Source: DAIRDK01 sp035403225
GTDB taxonomy: Bacteria > Bacteroidota > Bacteroidia > Bacteroidales > FEN-979
Assembly (NCBI GenBank): GCA_035403225.1
Contig: DAONET010000009.1
Coordinates: 1 to 64,000 of the forward strand
Reading direction: 5' to 3'
DNA length: 64,000 nt
Part shown: positions 52,619-60,327 of the stretch, in pieces
How positions within the stretch are numbered: position 1 is the stretch's first letter
Layout: each line of letters starts with the position of its first letter
Notes under the pieces: model-generated
What the model saw: the letters and a program-made list of their open reading frames with translations, nothing else
What the model was told of the DNA's origin: nothing
Databases searched by the model: none
Position numbers and translations under genes: made by a program

Positions 52619-53440
52619 ATGAAAAGAATCCCGCTTCTCGTTTTTGCCCTTTCTTTCATTCTGACCCTGAATTCCTGCAAGTTCGCGAGGATCATGAAAA
52701 GTCCGGATGTCGAAACGAAGTACAAGTCTGCCATGGATTACTATGATGCCAAGGACTATTCACGGGCGCTTCAGCTTTTTGATCAGATAGCCGGCGTGAT
52801 TCGTGCAACAGACAAGGCGCAGGATGTGAACTTCAAATATGCATACTGCTATTTTTACATGAAAGATTATACCCTGGCATCCTATTATTTCAAACGCTAT
52901 TTTACCAATTACTCGAATACCACGAATGCAGAGGAAGCTCTTTTCATGAGCGCATACTGTAACTACCTGAATTCGCCTGAATACAGCCTGGATCAGACAA
53001 GTACTTACGAAGCTATCAAAGACCTTCAGTTGTTTATCAACATCTATCCCGAAAGCAAACGTGCTTCGGAATGTAACGACCTGATCGATGACCTGAGGGC
53101 AAAACTGGAATTCAAAGATTACCGCATAGCAAGGCTTTATTACAGAATGGGAGACTTTAATGCTGCCATCACTTCGTATAACAACCTGTTAAAAGATTAT
53201 CCCGAAACTCCTCATCGCGAAGAGATCTTATTCCAGATCGTGAAAATTTACCAAAAGTATGCCGATGAGAGCATCGAGTTAAAAAAGAAAGAACGATACA
53301 ATAAAGCGATTCTCGCTTATAATGACCTGTTAAAAGAATTTCCTGAAACCCGTTACCGGGACGAAGCCAAAGTTGTGTTTGACAAGTGCAATGAGGAATT
53401 ACAGCTTCTTGCACAGCCGGAAACAGGAAGAAAAAAATAA
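52619..53440 (+). CDS. bamD: outer membrane assembly lipoprotein BamD
   Basis: Part of the Bam complex that folds beta-barrel proteins into the outer membrane; anchored to its inner leaflet by lipid. The lipobox is LTLNSC with Cys20. The 273-residue protein is made of TPR-like helical repeats: KYKSAMDYYDAKDYSRALQLFDQI, YFMKDYTLASYYFKRYFTNY, YYRMGDFNAAITSYNNLLKDYPETPH. It leads a compact plus-strand unit with rpoZ, coaBC, DUF4835 and recN, an order I recall from other Bacteroidetes. Confidence 0.94.
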   Translation: MKRIPLLVFALSFILTLNSCKFARIMKSPDVETKYKSAMDYYDAKDYSRALQLFDQIAGVIRATDKAQDVNFKYAYCYFYMKDYTLASYYFKRYFTNYSNTTNAEEALFMSAYCNYLNSPEYSLDQTSTYEAIKDLQLFINIYPESKRASECNDLIDDLRAKLEFKDYRIARLYYRMGDFNAAITSYNNLLKDYPETPHREEILFQIVKIYQKYADESIELKKKERYNKAILAYNDLLKEFPETRYRDEAKVVFDKCNEELQLLAQPETGRKK

Positions 53441-53462
53441 CTTTTAAATCAAATCTCTCCAG

Positions 53463-53804
53463 ATGGATTATAAAAAAGTGAAAACGGACACAAACGCCAT
53501 TACCCGTAACATTGAAGATTTTACTCGCGGCACAGGTAATGTCTATGAAACGGTCGTGGTGCTTTCAAAACGAGCCAACCAGATCAGTTCCGAAGTGAAA
53601 GAAGAGTTGAATCAGAAGATCTCCGAATTTGCGACGACCACTGATAACCTTGAGGAGGTCTTTGAAAACCGGGAACAGATTGAAATCGCCAAGTATTTTG
53701 AACACCTTCCGAAACCGACGCTGATTGCTGTCCAGGAATACATGAACGACGAATTATATATCCGCAATCCGGATACCGGAGAAGCGGAAGAATCGGCTGA
53801 ATAA
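53463..53804 (+). CDS. rpoZ: RNA polymerase omega subunit-like protein
   Basis: A 113-residue small protein of the Bacteroidetes RpoZ type: TRNIEDFTRGTGNVYETVVVLSKRANQIS is the omega core, followed by a helical extension. It would sit on the beta-prime subunit and help RNA polymerase assembly. It lies 22 bases after bamD and 11 bases before coaBC. The match to classical omega is weak but the clade form is recognisable. Confidence 0.88.
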   Translation: MDYKKVKTDTNAITRNIEDFTRGTGNVYETVVVLSKRANQISSEVKEELNQKISEFATTTDNLEEVFENREQIEIAKYFEHLPKPTLIAVQEYMNDELYIRNPDTGEAEESAE

Positions 53805-53815
53805 AATCAGTCCTG

Positions 53816-55027
53816 ATGCTGAAAGGGAAAAAAATAGTCATTGGGATCACCGGAAGCATTGCTGCTTACAAAATCCCGTTTCTGGTCCGACTCCTGGTAA
53901 AAGAAGAGGCGGAAGTAAGAGTGATCATGACGCCTTCGGCAAAGGATTTTGTTACTCCCCTGACACTTGCCACTCTCTCCAGAAATGATGTGATCTTTCA
54001 CCCGTTTGATCAACAAACCGGTGCATGGAATAGTCATGTGGAGCTTGGAACGTGGGCCGACCTGATGCTTTTTGCACCTGTCACGGCCTGTACCCTCGGG
54101 AAAATGGCTTCCGGCGTGGCAGATAATTTCCTTGTCACCGCTTACCTGTCGGCTAAATGTCCGGTGATGATCGCCCCGGCCATGGACCTGGATATGTATA
54201 ACCATCCTTCCACCCGGAAAAATGTCGAGATTCTCAAGTCATACGGGAATCAGATCATCGAGCCTCAGACCGGAGAACTGGCAAGCGGCCTTTCCGGCCC
54301 TGGCAGGCTGGAAGAACCGGAACGGATACTCGAGATTATCCGTAATTTTTTTTTTAGATCTGAAGAATTAGCCGGGAAGAAAATCCTGATCACGGCCGGA
54401 CCTACCTACGAAGAGATAGATCCGGTACGTTTTATTGGAAACCGCTCCTCCGGAAAAATGGGATTCGCCCTTGCTGAAGAAGGCGCTGCCCGTGGCGCCG
54501 AAGTCACGCTCATCTCCGGACCGGTACACCTGAATACACATCATCCGGCTGTCAGAAGAATAAACGTCATTTCCGCCGCTGATATGTACGAAGCGGTGAT
54601 GAAATTCGCTCCGGAAGCAGACATTATCATGATGGCGGCCGCTGTCGCCGATTATTCCCCCCGGGAGAAAGCGCCTTCAAAAATCAAAAAACATCGTGAA
54701 GAACTGACCATCCATGTTGTTCCTACCGTGGATATCCTTTCCGAGCTCGGTAAAAACAGGAAACAAGGCCAGATCCTCGTCGGATTTGCCCTTGAAACAA
54801 ATAATGAAGAGGAAAACGCGAAAAAGAAACTGAAAGAGAAAAACGTGGATATGGTCGTGCTGAATTCTCTTCAGGATACCGGGGCCGGTTTTGATCACCC
54901 GACTAACAAAGTGACGATTTTCCTTCGCAATGGAGAACAGGTCTCGGGTGATCTCAAAAGAAAAGATCAGGTGGCATGCGATATTTTCGATACTCTTGCG
55001 TTATTATCTAAACCCTCACAACCATGA
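53816..55027 (+). CDS. coaBC: bifunctional phosphopantothenoylcysteine decarboxylase / phosphopantothenate-cysteine ligase
   Basis: Two steps of coenzyme A synthesis in one 403-residue protein. The N-terminal CoaC flavoprotein domain (about 1-175) has GITGSIAAYKIP, the active His in NSHVELGTWADLMLFAPVTA, and PAMDLDMYNHP. The C-terminal CoaB ligase domain (about 185-403) has ITAGPTYEEIDPVRFIGNRSSGKMG and AAAVADYSP. Between them, codons N-F-F-F are made by a run of ten T residues (54346-54355). A change of one base in either direction would end translation at the domain border. The last four bases overlap the next start (ATGA). Confidence 0.96.
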   Translation: MLKGKKIVIGITGSIAAYKIPFLVRLLVKEEAEVRVIMTPSAKDFVTPLTLATLSRNDVIFHPFDQQTGAWNSHVELGTWADLMLFAPVTACTLGKMASGVADNFLVTAYLSAKCPVMIAPAMDLDMYNHPSTRKNVEILKSYGNQIIEPQTGELASGLSGPGRLEEPERILEIIRNFFFRSEELAGKKILITAGPTYEEIDPVRFIGNRSSGKMGFALAEEGAARGAEVTLISGPVHLNTHHPAVRRINVISAADMYEAVMKFAPEADIIMMAAAVADYSPREKAPSKIKKHREELTIHVVPTVDILSELGKNRKQGQILVGFALETNNEEENAKKKLKEKNVDMVVLNSLQDTGAGFDHPTNKVTIFLRNGEQVSGDLKRKDQVACDIFDTLALLSKPSQP

Positions 55028-55938
55028 AGTCATTGAAAACCCTCCTCGTGGTGATGCTGTTGCTCCTCACTGCAGGATCCATGAAGGGACAGGAGTTTAA
55101 CTGCATGATCAGCGTTCAGTTGGAGAAGGTCGAAGCGGCAGATAAAAAGATCTTTGAGACGCTTCAGACAGCCATTTATGAATTCATGAATAACCGCAAA
55201 TGGACCAACTACGATATCCGGCTGGAAGAACGAATTGAATGTACCCTCCTGATATCCATTAAAGATCGCCCCAGTACGGACGAATTCAGGGGATCGATCA
55301 ACGTGGTGCTTCGCCGGCCGATATACAATACTTCCTATAATTCGGTACTTCTAAATCATTTAGATAAAGACTTTTACTTTAAATATTCCGAGTACCAGCC
55401 GCTGGATTATTCCGACGGCTCTTTCTCTTCCAACCTGACCCAGGTACTGGCTTATTATGCCAACATCATGCTTGGTTTTTATTTCGATTCCTTCAGTCTC
55501 GACGGCGGCTCGCCTTTCTTTAACAAGGCCATGGAAATCGTCAATGTTGCCCAAAGCGCTCCCGAACCGGGATGGAAATCATACGACAGCCAGAAAAACC
55601 GTTACTGGCTGATTGAAAATATATTGAATAGCAGCACTTCCGGCATCCGGAATTTCGTGTACAAATATCACCGGCTCGGTCTTGATCAGATGTATGACAA
55701 AAATGACCTGGGACGGACTGCTATCACGGAAAGTCTGAATCTGCTGAACGATGTTTACAATGCCAAACCAGGACTTTATCTGCTTCAGATGATTCTTGAT
55801 GCAAAAAAAGATGAATTTGTAAACATTTATTCCGACTCCAAGGTTCCTCCCATGGAAAAAAATAATGTGGTGAATATCCTGAAAGAAATTGATCCGGCCA
55901 ATGGATCAAAATATCTTACTATCTTAGAGTCGAAATAA
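55024..55938 (+). CDS. DUF4835 family exported protein
   Basis: A 304-residue protein of a Bacteroidetes-specific family (DUF4835, sometimes named PorD-like): signal peptide (KTLLVVMLLLLTAGSMKGQ), then EFNCMISVQLEKVEAADKKIFETLQTAI, DRPSTDEFRGSINVVLRRPIYNTSYNS and FYFKYSEYQPLDYSD. The motif set is complete and the length normal. A link to type IX secretion has been proposed for relatives named PorD; I treat that as a lead, not a fact. It is coupled to coaBC by a four-base overlap and followed by recN. Confidence 0.9.
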   Translation: MKSLKTLLVVMLLLLTAGSMKGQEFNCMISVQLEKVEAADKKIFETLQTAIYEFMNNRKWTNYDIRLEERIECTLLISIKDRPSTDEFRGSINVVLRRPIYNTSYNSVLLNHLDKDFYFKYSEYQPLDYSDGSFSSNLTQVLAYYANIMLGFYFDSFSLDGGSPFFNKAMEIVNVAQSAPEPGWKSYDSQKNRYWLIENILNSSTSGIRNFVYKYHRLGLDQMYDKNDLGRTAITESLNLLNDVYNAKPGLYLLQMILDAKKDEFVNIYSDSKVPPMEKNNVVNILKEIDPANGSKYLTILESK

Positions 55939-55977
55939 TTCGAGTCTGATTCACATTTTTATATTTTACTGATTAAC

Positions 55978-57636
55978 ATGCTGTTAAAGCTATTCATCGA
56001 AAATTATGCTTTAATTGATAAGTTGGAGATTGAATTCTCCGACGGGCTTACGGTAATCACCGGGGAAACAGGCGCCGGGAAGTCCATCCTGGTCGGAGCT
56101 CTGTCACTGATCCTGGGAGGAAGAGCCGACACAACGGTTCTCACCGATCCGGGCAGGAAATGTATTGTGGAAGGGTTAGTGCAACTTTCACGTTATGAGG
56201 GACTCAGGGAGTTCTTTTCGAATAATGATATTGATTATGATGATCATACGGTTATCCGTCGTGAAATTGCTCCCGGAGGAAAATCAAGAGCCTTTATCAA
56301 CGATACTCCGGTCAGTGTCTCTCAACTGAAAGAGTTAGGCGAACAACTGGTAAATATCCACTCGCAGCATTCTGTCATCACCCTGAATGATCCTTCTTTT
56401 CAACTGGCCGTGGTGGATGATTATGCGCGTAATCAGCAGGATCTGGTGAAATACAGAGATTTGTTCCGGGATTACACGGAACAAGGGCGAATTCTTGCCG
56501 GATTGCTTGAAACGGAGAAGAAAAGCAAAGCCGAACAGGATTATTATCAGTTCGTGTTGGATGAACTGGAAAAAGCCAACCTGGTGGAAGGAGAACAGGA
56601 GGAGTTGGAACAACAACAGGAGGTCCTTGCTCATGCCGGTGAGATCAAATCGTGTTTGTTAAGATCAATCCAGGAACTTTCGGGAGAGGAAGTAAGTTTA
56701 CTCTCCGTGCTTTCAGGGATTATCAACGCCTTGGGAACTGTTTCCGGCTATCGGAATGATATTAAAGTAATAGTTGAAAGACTTAAGTCTAACCAGATAG
56801 ATATCAAGGATATATTATCTGAAATAGAACATATTGAACCAACCATTTCCTTCGATCAGGCCGAGAGTGATGCTACTTCTTCGCGACTTGATTTGATATA
56901 CCGGTTAGAAAAGAAACACCTGGTGCAATCGGTAGGGGAATTGATTACGGTCCGCGAGGATATTGCCGCGCGGTTAGGAAAAACGATCCGGATGGGTGAG
57001 CAGATCGTCGAACTGGAGAAAAAAATGGCGCAGGAAGAAGCAGAACTGAAGTCCCTGGCCCGGGGTATTTCCGGTAAACGTACCGCCGCCATTCCTCCTC
57101 TGGAAAAAGAGATGGTCAGGCTGCTCACGCTGCTGGGTATGCCATTTGCCCGGTTTAGCGTGATGATTGAACAGGGCGATGTACTGAAAAAGGATGGGTT
57201 TGATCGTGTTAAGTTCCTGTTTTCCGCCAACAAGGGAGTTGAATTGAATGATCTGTCAAAAGTGGCTTCCGGAGGTGAGTTATCCCGACTGATGCTGAGC
57301 ATCAAATCGTTGCTCACCAGGAAAAACCTGCTTCCCACCGTGATCTTTGATGAGATTGACAGTGGCATTTCCGGAGAGATCGCCGGGAAAGTAGGGAGCA
57401 TTATGAAGAACATGTCGAAGCACATGCAGGTGATCGTGATCACGCATCTCCCGCAGATTGCAGGGAAAGGCGATTCTCATCTGTGGGTTTATAAGAAAGA
57501 CAGTACCGACGTGACCCGATCGATGATCCGGAAACTTACCGACGGAGAACGGGTGAAGGAAATTGCCCGGATGTTAAGCAGTGAAAAAGTCACGGAAGCG
57601 GCAGTAATGACGGCCAGGGAATTGCTGAAAGATTAA
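55978..57636 (+). CDS. recN: DNA repair protein RecN
   Basis: SMC-like ATPase acting in double-strand break repair. The 552-residue protein has Walker A GETGAGKSILVGAL near the N-terminus, a long coiled-coil middle (about 150-380, rich in Glu and Gln), and the C-terminal ABC half with signature VASGGELSRLMLSIK and Walker B VIFDEIDSGISG, then ITHLPQIAGKGD. No LexA-type operator could be seen in the 39-base gap before it. It follows DUF4835 in the bamD unit. Confidence 0.96.
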   Translation: MLLKLFIENYALIDKLEIEFSDGLTVITGETGAGKSILVGALSLILGGRADTTVLTDPGRKCIVEGLVQLSRYEGLREFFSNNDIDYDDHTVIRREIAPGGKSRAFINDTPVSVSQLKELGEQLVNIHSQHSVITLNDPSFQLAVVDDYARNQQDLVKYRDLFRDYTEQGRILAGLLETEKKSKAEQDYYQFVLDELEKANLVEGEQEELEQQQEVLAHAGEIKSCLLRSIQELSGEEVSLLSVLSGIINALGTVSGYRNDIKVIVERLKSNQIDIKDILSEIEHIEPTISFDQAESDATSSRLDLIYRLEKKHLVQSVGELITVREDIAARLGKTIRMGEQIVELEKKMAQEEAELKSLARGISGKRTAAIPPLEKEMVRLLTLLGMPFARFSVMIEQGDVLKKDGFDRVKFLFSANKGVELNDLSKVASGGELSRLMLSIKSLLTRKNLLPTVIFDEIDSGISGEIAGKVGSIMKNMSKHMQVIVITHLPQIAGKGDSHLWVYKKDSTDVTRSMIRKLTDGERVKEIARMLSSEKVTEAAVMTARELLKD

Positions 57637-57664
57637 TGTTTCATCTGATTTATTGATCGAAGAA

Positions 57665-58495
57665 ATGACCGGTAATTTATTATCAGGAAAGAAAGGCATC
57701 ATATTCGGAGCGCTGGACAATAATTCCATCGCTTGGAAAGTTGCCGAGAAAGTATGTGATGAAGGAGCGATCATTACGTTAACCAATACTCCTTCGGCAA
57801 TCCGTATCGGGCAGATCAGCGAGTTGGCCCTTTCGTGTAATGCCCGGGTCATTCCGGCCGATGCTACCAATGAAGAGGACCTGGAGAAGGTTTTCAGGGA
57901 ATCCGTGGAAATACTGGGAGGGAAGATTGATTTTGTACTTCACGCCATCGCCATGTCCATGAACGTCAGAAAAAAAAATAATTACGATAAGCTGAATTAC
58001 GATTTCTATCACAAAACCCTCGACATCTCTGCCATTTCGTTCCATAAAATGCTTCAGGTGGCTAAAAAGCTTGATGCCATCAACGAGTGGGGGTCGGTGG
58101 TAGCGCTTACCTATATCGCTTCCCAACGGTCATTTTACGGGTATAACGACATGGCAGATGCTAAAGCGTTGCTGGAATCCATTTGCCGCAATTTCGGCCA
58201 TATCTATGGGATCGAAAAGCATGTACGCATCAATACCGTTTCACAATCACCCACTCCAACCACTGCCACCGGTCTTATTAAAGACATGGACGCTATAATG
58301 GACTATGCCGGTCGGATGTCACCCCTCGGCAATGCTACGGCAGAGGAATGTGCCGGCTTCTGTACGCTATTGTTCTCAGACCTCACCAGGAAGGTCACTA
58401 TGCAGAACCTTTTCCATGATGGAGGATTCTCTGCCATGGGAATGAGCCACAGTGTAATGGAGCCCTACAGCCAGGTCACCAGGGAGCGGCCGTAA
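57665..58495 (+). CDS. fabI: enoyl-[acyl-carrier-protein] reductase (NADH)
   Basis: Last reduction of the fatty acid elongation cycle. The 276-residue SDR protein has the FabI-type nucleotide motif GALDNNSIAWKVA and a Y-x6-K active pair in YNDMADAK, as in FabI. SQSPTPTTATGLIKDMD and the loop DLTRKVTMQNLFHDGGFSAMGMS complete the match. ATG 57665 is preferred to a TTG at 57653. It begins 28 bases after recN and may be cotranscribed with it. The other elongation reductase, fabG, is also in this window (13362). Confidence 0.95.
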   Translation: MTGNLLSGKKGIIFGALDNNSIAWKVAEKVCDEGAIITLTNTPSAIRIGQISELALSCNARVIPADATNEEDLEKVFRESVEILGGKIDFVLHAIAMSMNVRKKNNYDKLNYDFYHKTLDISAISFHKMLQVAKKLDAINEWGSVVALTYIASQRSFYGYNDMADAKALLESICRNFGHIYGIEKHVRINTVSQSPTPTTATGLIKDMDAIMDYAGRMSPLGNATAEECAGFCTLLFSDLTRKVTMQNLFHDGGFSAMGMSHSVMEPYSQVTRERP

Positions 58496-58503
58496 AAAGT
58501 TGC

Positions 58504-58533
58504 TTTGAACTTACCCTTTTTTCGTATCTTTGC
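58504..58533 (+). promoter_or_regulatory. -33/-7 promoter of the etf operon
   Basis: TTTG at 58504-58507 and TATCTTTGC at 58525-58533, 17 bases apart, fully match both promoter parts. The leader to etfB is 39 bases. Confidence 0.7.
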
Positions 58534-58572
58534 CGCTTGAAATCAGCCTTTTTTTATTTAAATTATCTGTAA

Positions 58573-59322
58573 ATGAAGATATTAGTTTGTATTAGCCATG
58601 TGCCTGACACAACCACCAGGGTTAAATTTATTGATGATTTTAAAAAATTGGATACCGCTGGTATTCAGTGGGTTATTAATCCATGGGATGAGTTGTCTCT
58701 GACCCGCGCTCTTGAATTGAAAGATGATAAAGCGAACGGGATTGAGAAAGTAACGGTTGCTCATGTAGGAACCATTGCCACCGAACCGACGATCAGAAAA
58801 GCCCTGGCAATCGGCGCTGATGATGCGATCAGGGTGGATGCTGAACCTTCCGATGCCTATTTTGTAGCGGAGCAACTGGCAGAAGTCATTAAAAAGGAGC
58901 CATATGACATTATCTTCTGCGGAATAGAATCAAGCGATTATAATGGATCCATGGTAGGAGGGATGCTGGCAGAATTCTTAGGATATCCTTCTGTTTCCGC
59001 CGTTTCTTCCTTAACTATCGAGAACGGACAACCGGTGATCACGCGCGAAATTGACGGCGGCAAGGAAATTCTTTGTGTTCCGGCGCCTGTCGTGGCCATT
59101 GTGCAGAAGGGGATTGCCAAAGAACCCCGTATTGCGGCCATGCGCGGCATCATGATGGCCCGTACCAAACCCATCAGAGTGATTGCTCCGGCAGTCGTGT
59201 CGCCCGTTAGCGAACTGGTTGGATACGAAATGCCCAAGCCAAGGGCTGCTTGTAAATTTGTTGATGCGGAAAATCCGAAACAATTAATCGAACTGCTTCA
59301 GAATGAGGCGAAAGTAATCTGA
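58573..59322 (+). CDS. etfB: electron transfer flavoprotein, beta subunit
   Basis: Small subunit of the FAD/AMP-containing electron carrier that takes electrons from acyl-CoA dehydrogenases. The 249 residues start KILVCISHVPDTTTRVKF and contain WVINPWDELSLTRALELKD (an EtfB hallmark), GIESSDYNGSMVGGMLAEFLG and the AMP-site region ARTKPIRV. It is the first gene of a four-gene unit with its own strong promoter. Confidence 0.95.
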   Translation: MKILVCISHVPDTTTRVKFIDDFKKLDTAGIQWVINPWDELSLTRALELKDDKANGIEKVTVAHVGTIATEPTIRKALAIGADDAIRVDAEPSDAYFVAEQLAEVIKKEPYDIIFCGIESSDYNGSMVGGMLAEFLGYPSVSAVSSLTIENGQPVITREIDGGKEILCVPAPVVAIVQKGIAKEPRIAAMRGIMMARTKPIRVIAPAVVSPVSELVGYEMPKPRAACKFVDAENPKQLIELLQNEAKVI

Positions 59323-59353
59323 TCAATAATCAAAGAAAAACAACAACCAAGAT

Positions 59354-60325
59354 ATGTCTGTATTAGTATTTCTTGAAAACTGGGATGGTAAATTTAAAAA
59401 ATTCACTTTCGAATTGGCTTCTTATGCTGCAAAAGTAGCGGAGATGCTGAATACCACCCCTGTAGCGTTATCACTTGGCACAGTGGAACAATCCGAACTG
59501 GAAAAAGTCTGTAAATATGGAATCAGCCGGATCATCTCGGCTTCGAATCCTGAACTTTCCGTTTTGGATAACCAGGTATATACCTCGGTCATTGCCGGCA
59601 TTGCCAAACAGGAAAACACCACTGTCATTGTTTTAGCTAACAACAATACGGGTAAAGCGCTGGCGCCAAGGTTATCGGCCAGGCTTCAGGCTGCTGTCGG
59701 ATCAGGTGTCAGCAAGCTTCCTCTCAGCACGGAACCCTTCGTTATTTATAAAAAGGTATTTTCTGGTAACGCTTTTGCAGATGTAGCGCTGAAAAGCGCG
59801 GTGAAAATTCTGACCTTATCTCAGAATTCTTTCGATTTGATTGAGAATCCTGTTACCCCGGCGATTGAATCTGTTCAGGCTTCCATTGAGCCCGGCATGA
59901 TGAAAACGCAGGTGAAAGAAGTCCAGAAACAAACTGGCAAGATCCTTCTTACCGATGCCGAGATTGTCGTCTCTGGTGGCCGTGGAATGAAATCCCCTGA
60001 TAACTGGGGCCCACTGACCGAGCTGGCGGAACTTCTCGGAGCGGCTACCGCCTGTTCCCGTCCCGTTTCCGACGAAGGCTGGCGTCCCCACGAAGAGCAT
60101 ACCGGTCAAACCGGAAAAATCATCGCCCCGAACCTGTACATGGCCATCGGGATCTCCGGCGCCACCCAACACCTGGCTGGTATCAGCTCTTCCAAGTACA
60201 TCGTTGCCATCAATACCGATAAGGATGCTCCCATCTTTGAGGCAGCCCAGTACGGCATTGTCGGCGACGCTATGAAAGTGCTCCCCAAATTGGTGGAAGC
60301 TGTTAAAGAAATTAAGAAGAATTAG
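59354..60325 (+). CDS. etfA: electron transfer flavoprotein, alpha subunit
   Basis: Large subunit of the flavoprotein, which holds the redox FAD. The 323-residue protein has the C-terminal FAD-binding domain with VVSGGRGMKSPDNWGPLTELA, ACSRPVSDEGWRPHEEHTGQTG, YMAIGISGATQHLAG and INTDKDAPIFEAAQYGIVGD, all standard. It follows etfB by 31 bases, and the next gene starts 2 bases after its stop. Confidence 0.96.
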   Translation: MSVLVFLENWDGKFKKFTFELASYAAKVAEMLNTTPVALSLGTVEQSELEKVCKYGISRIISASNPELSVLDNQVYTSVIAGIAKQENTTVIVLANNNTGKALAPRLSARLQAAVGSGVSKLPLSTEPFVIYKKVFSGNAFADVALKSAVKILTLSQNSFDLIENPVTPAIESVQASIEPGMMKTQVKEVQKQTGKILLTDAEIVVSGGRGMKSPDNWGPLTELAELLGAATACSRPVSDEGWRPHEEHTGQTGKIIAPNLYMAIGISGATQHLAGISSSKYIVAINTDKDAPIFEAAQYGIVGDAMKVLPKLVEAVKEIKKN

Positions 60326-60327
60326 CG

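Noticed and set aside
57970..57977. A8 run in fabI as a slippage site
   Set aside because: Shorter than tracts usually linked to slippage, and it does not fall at a domain border.
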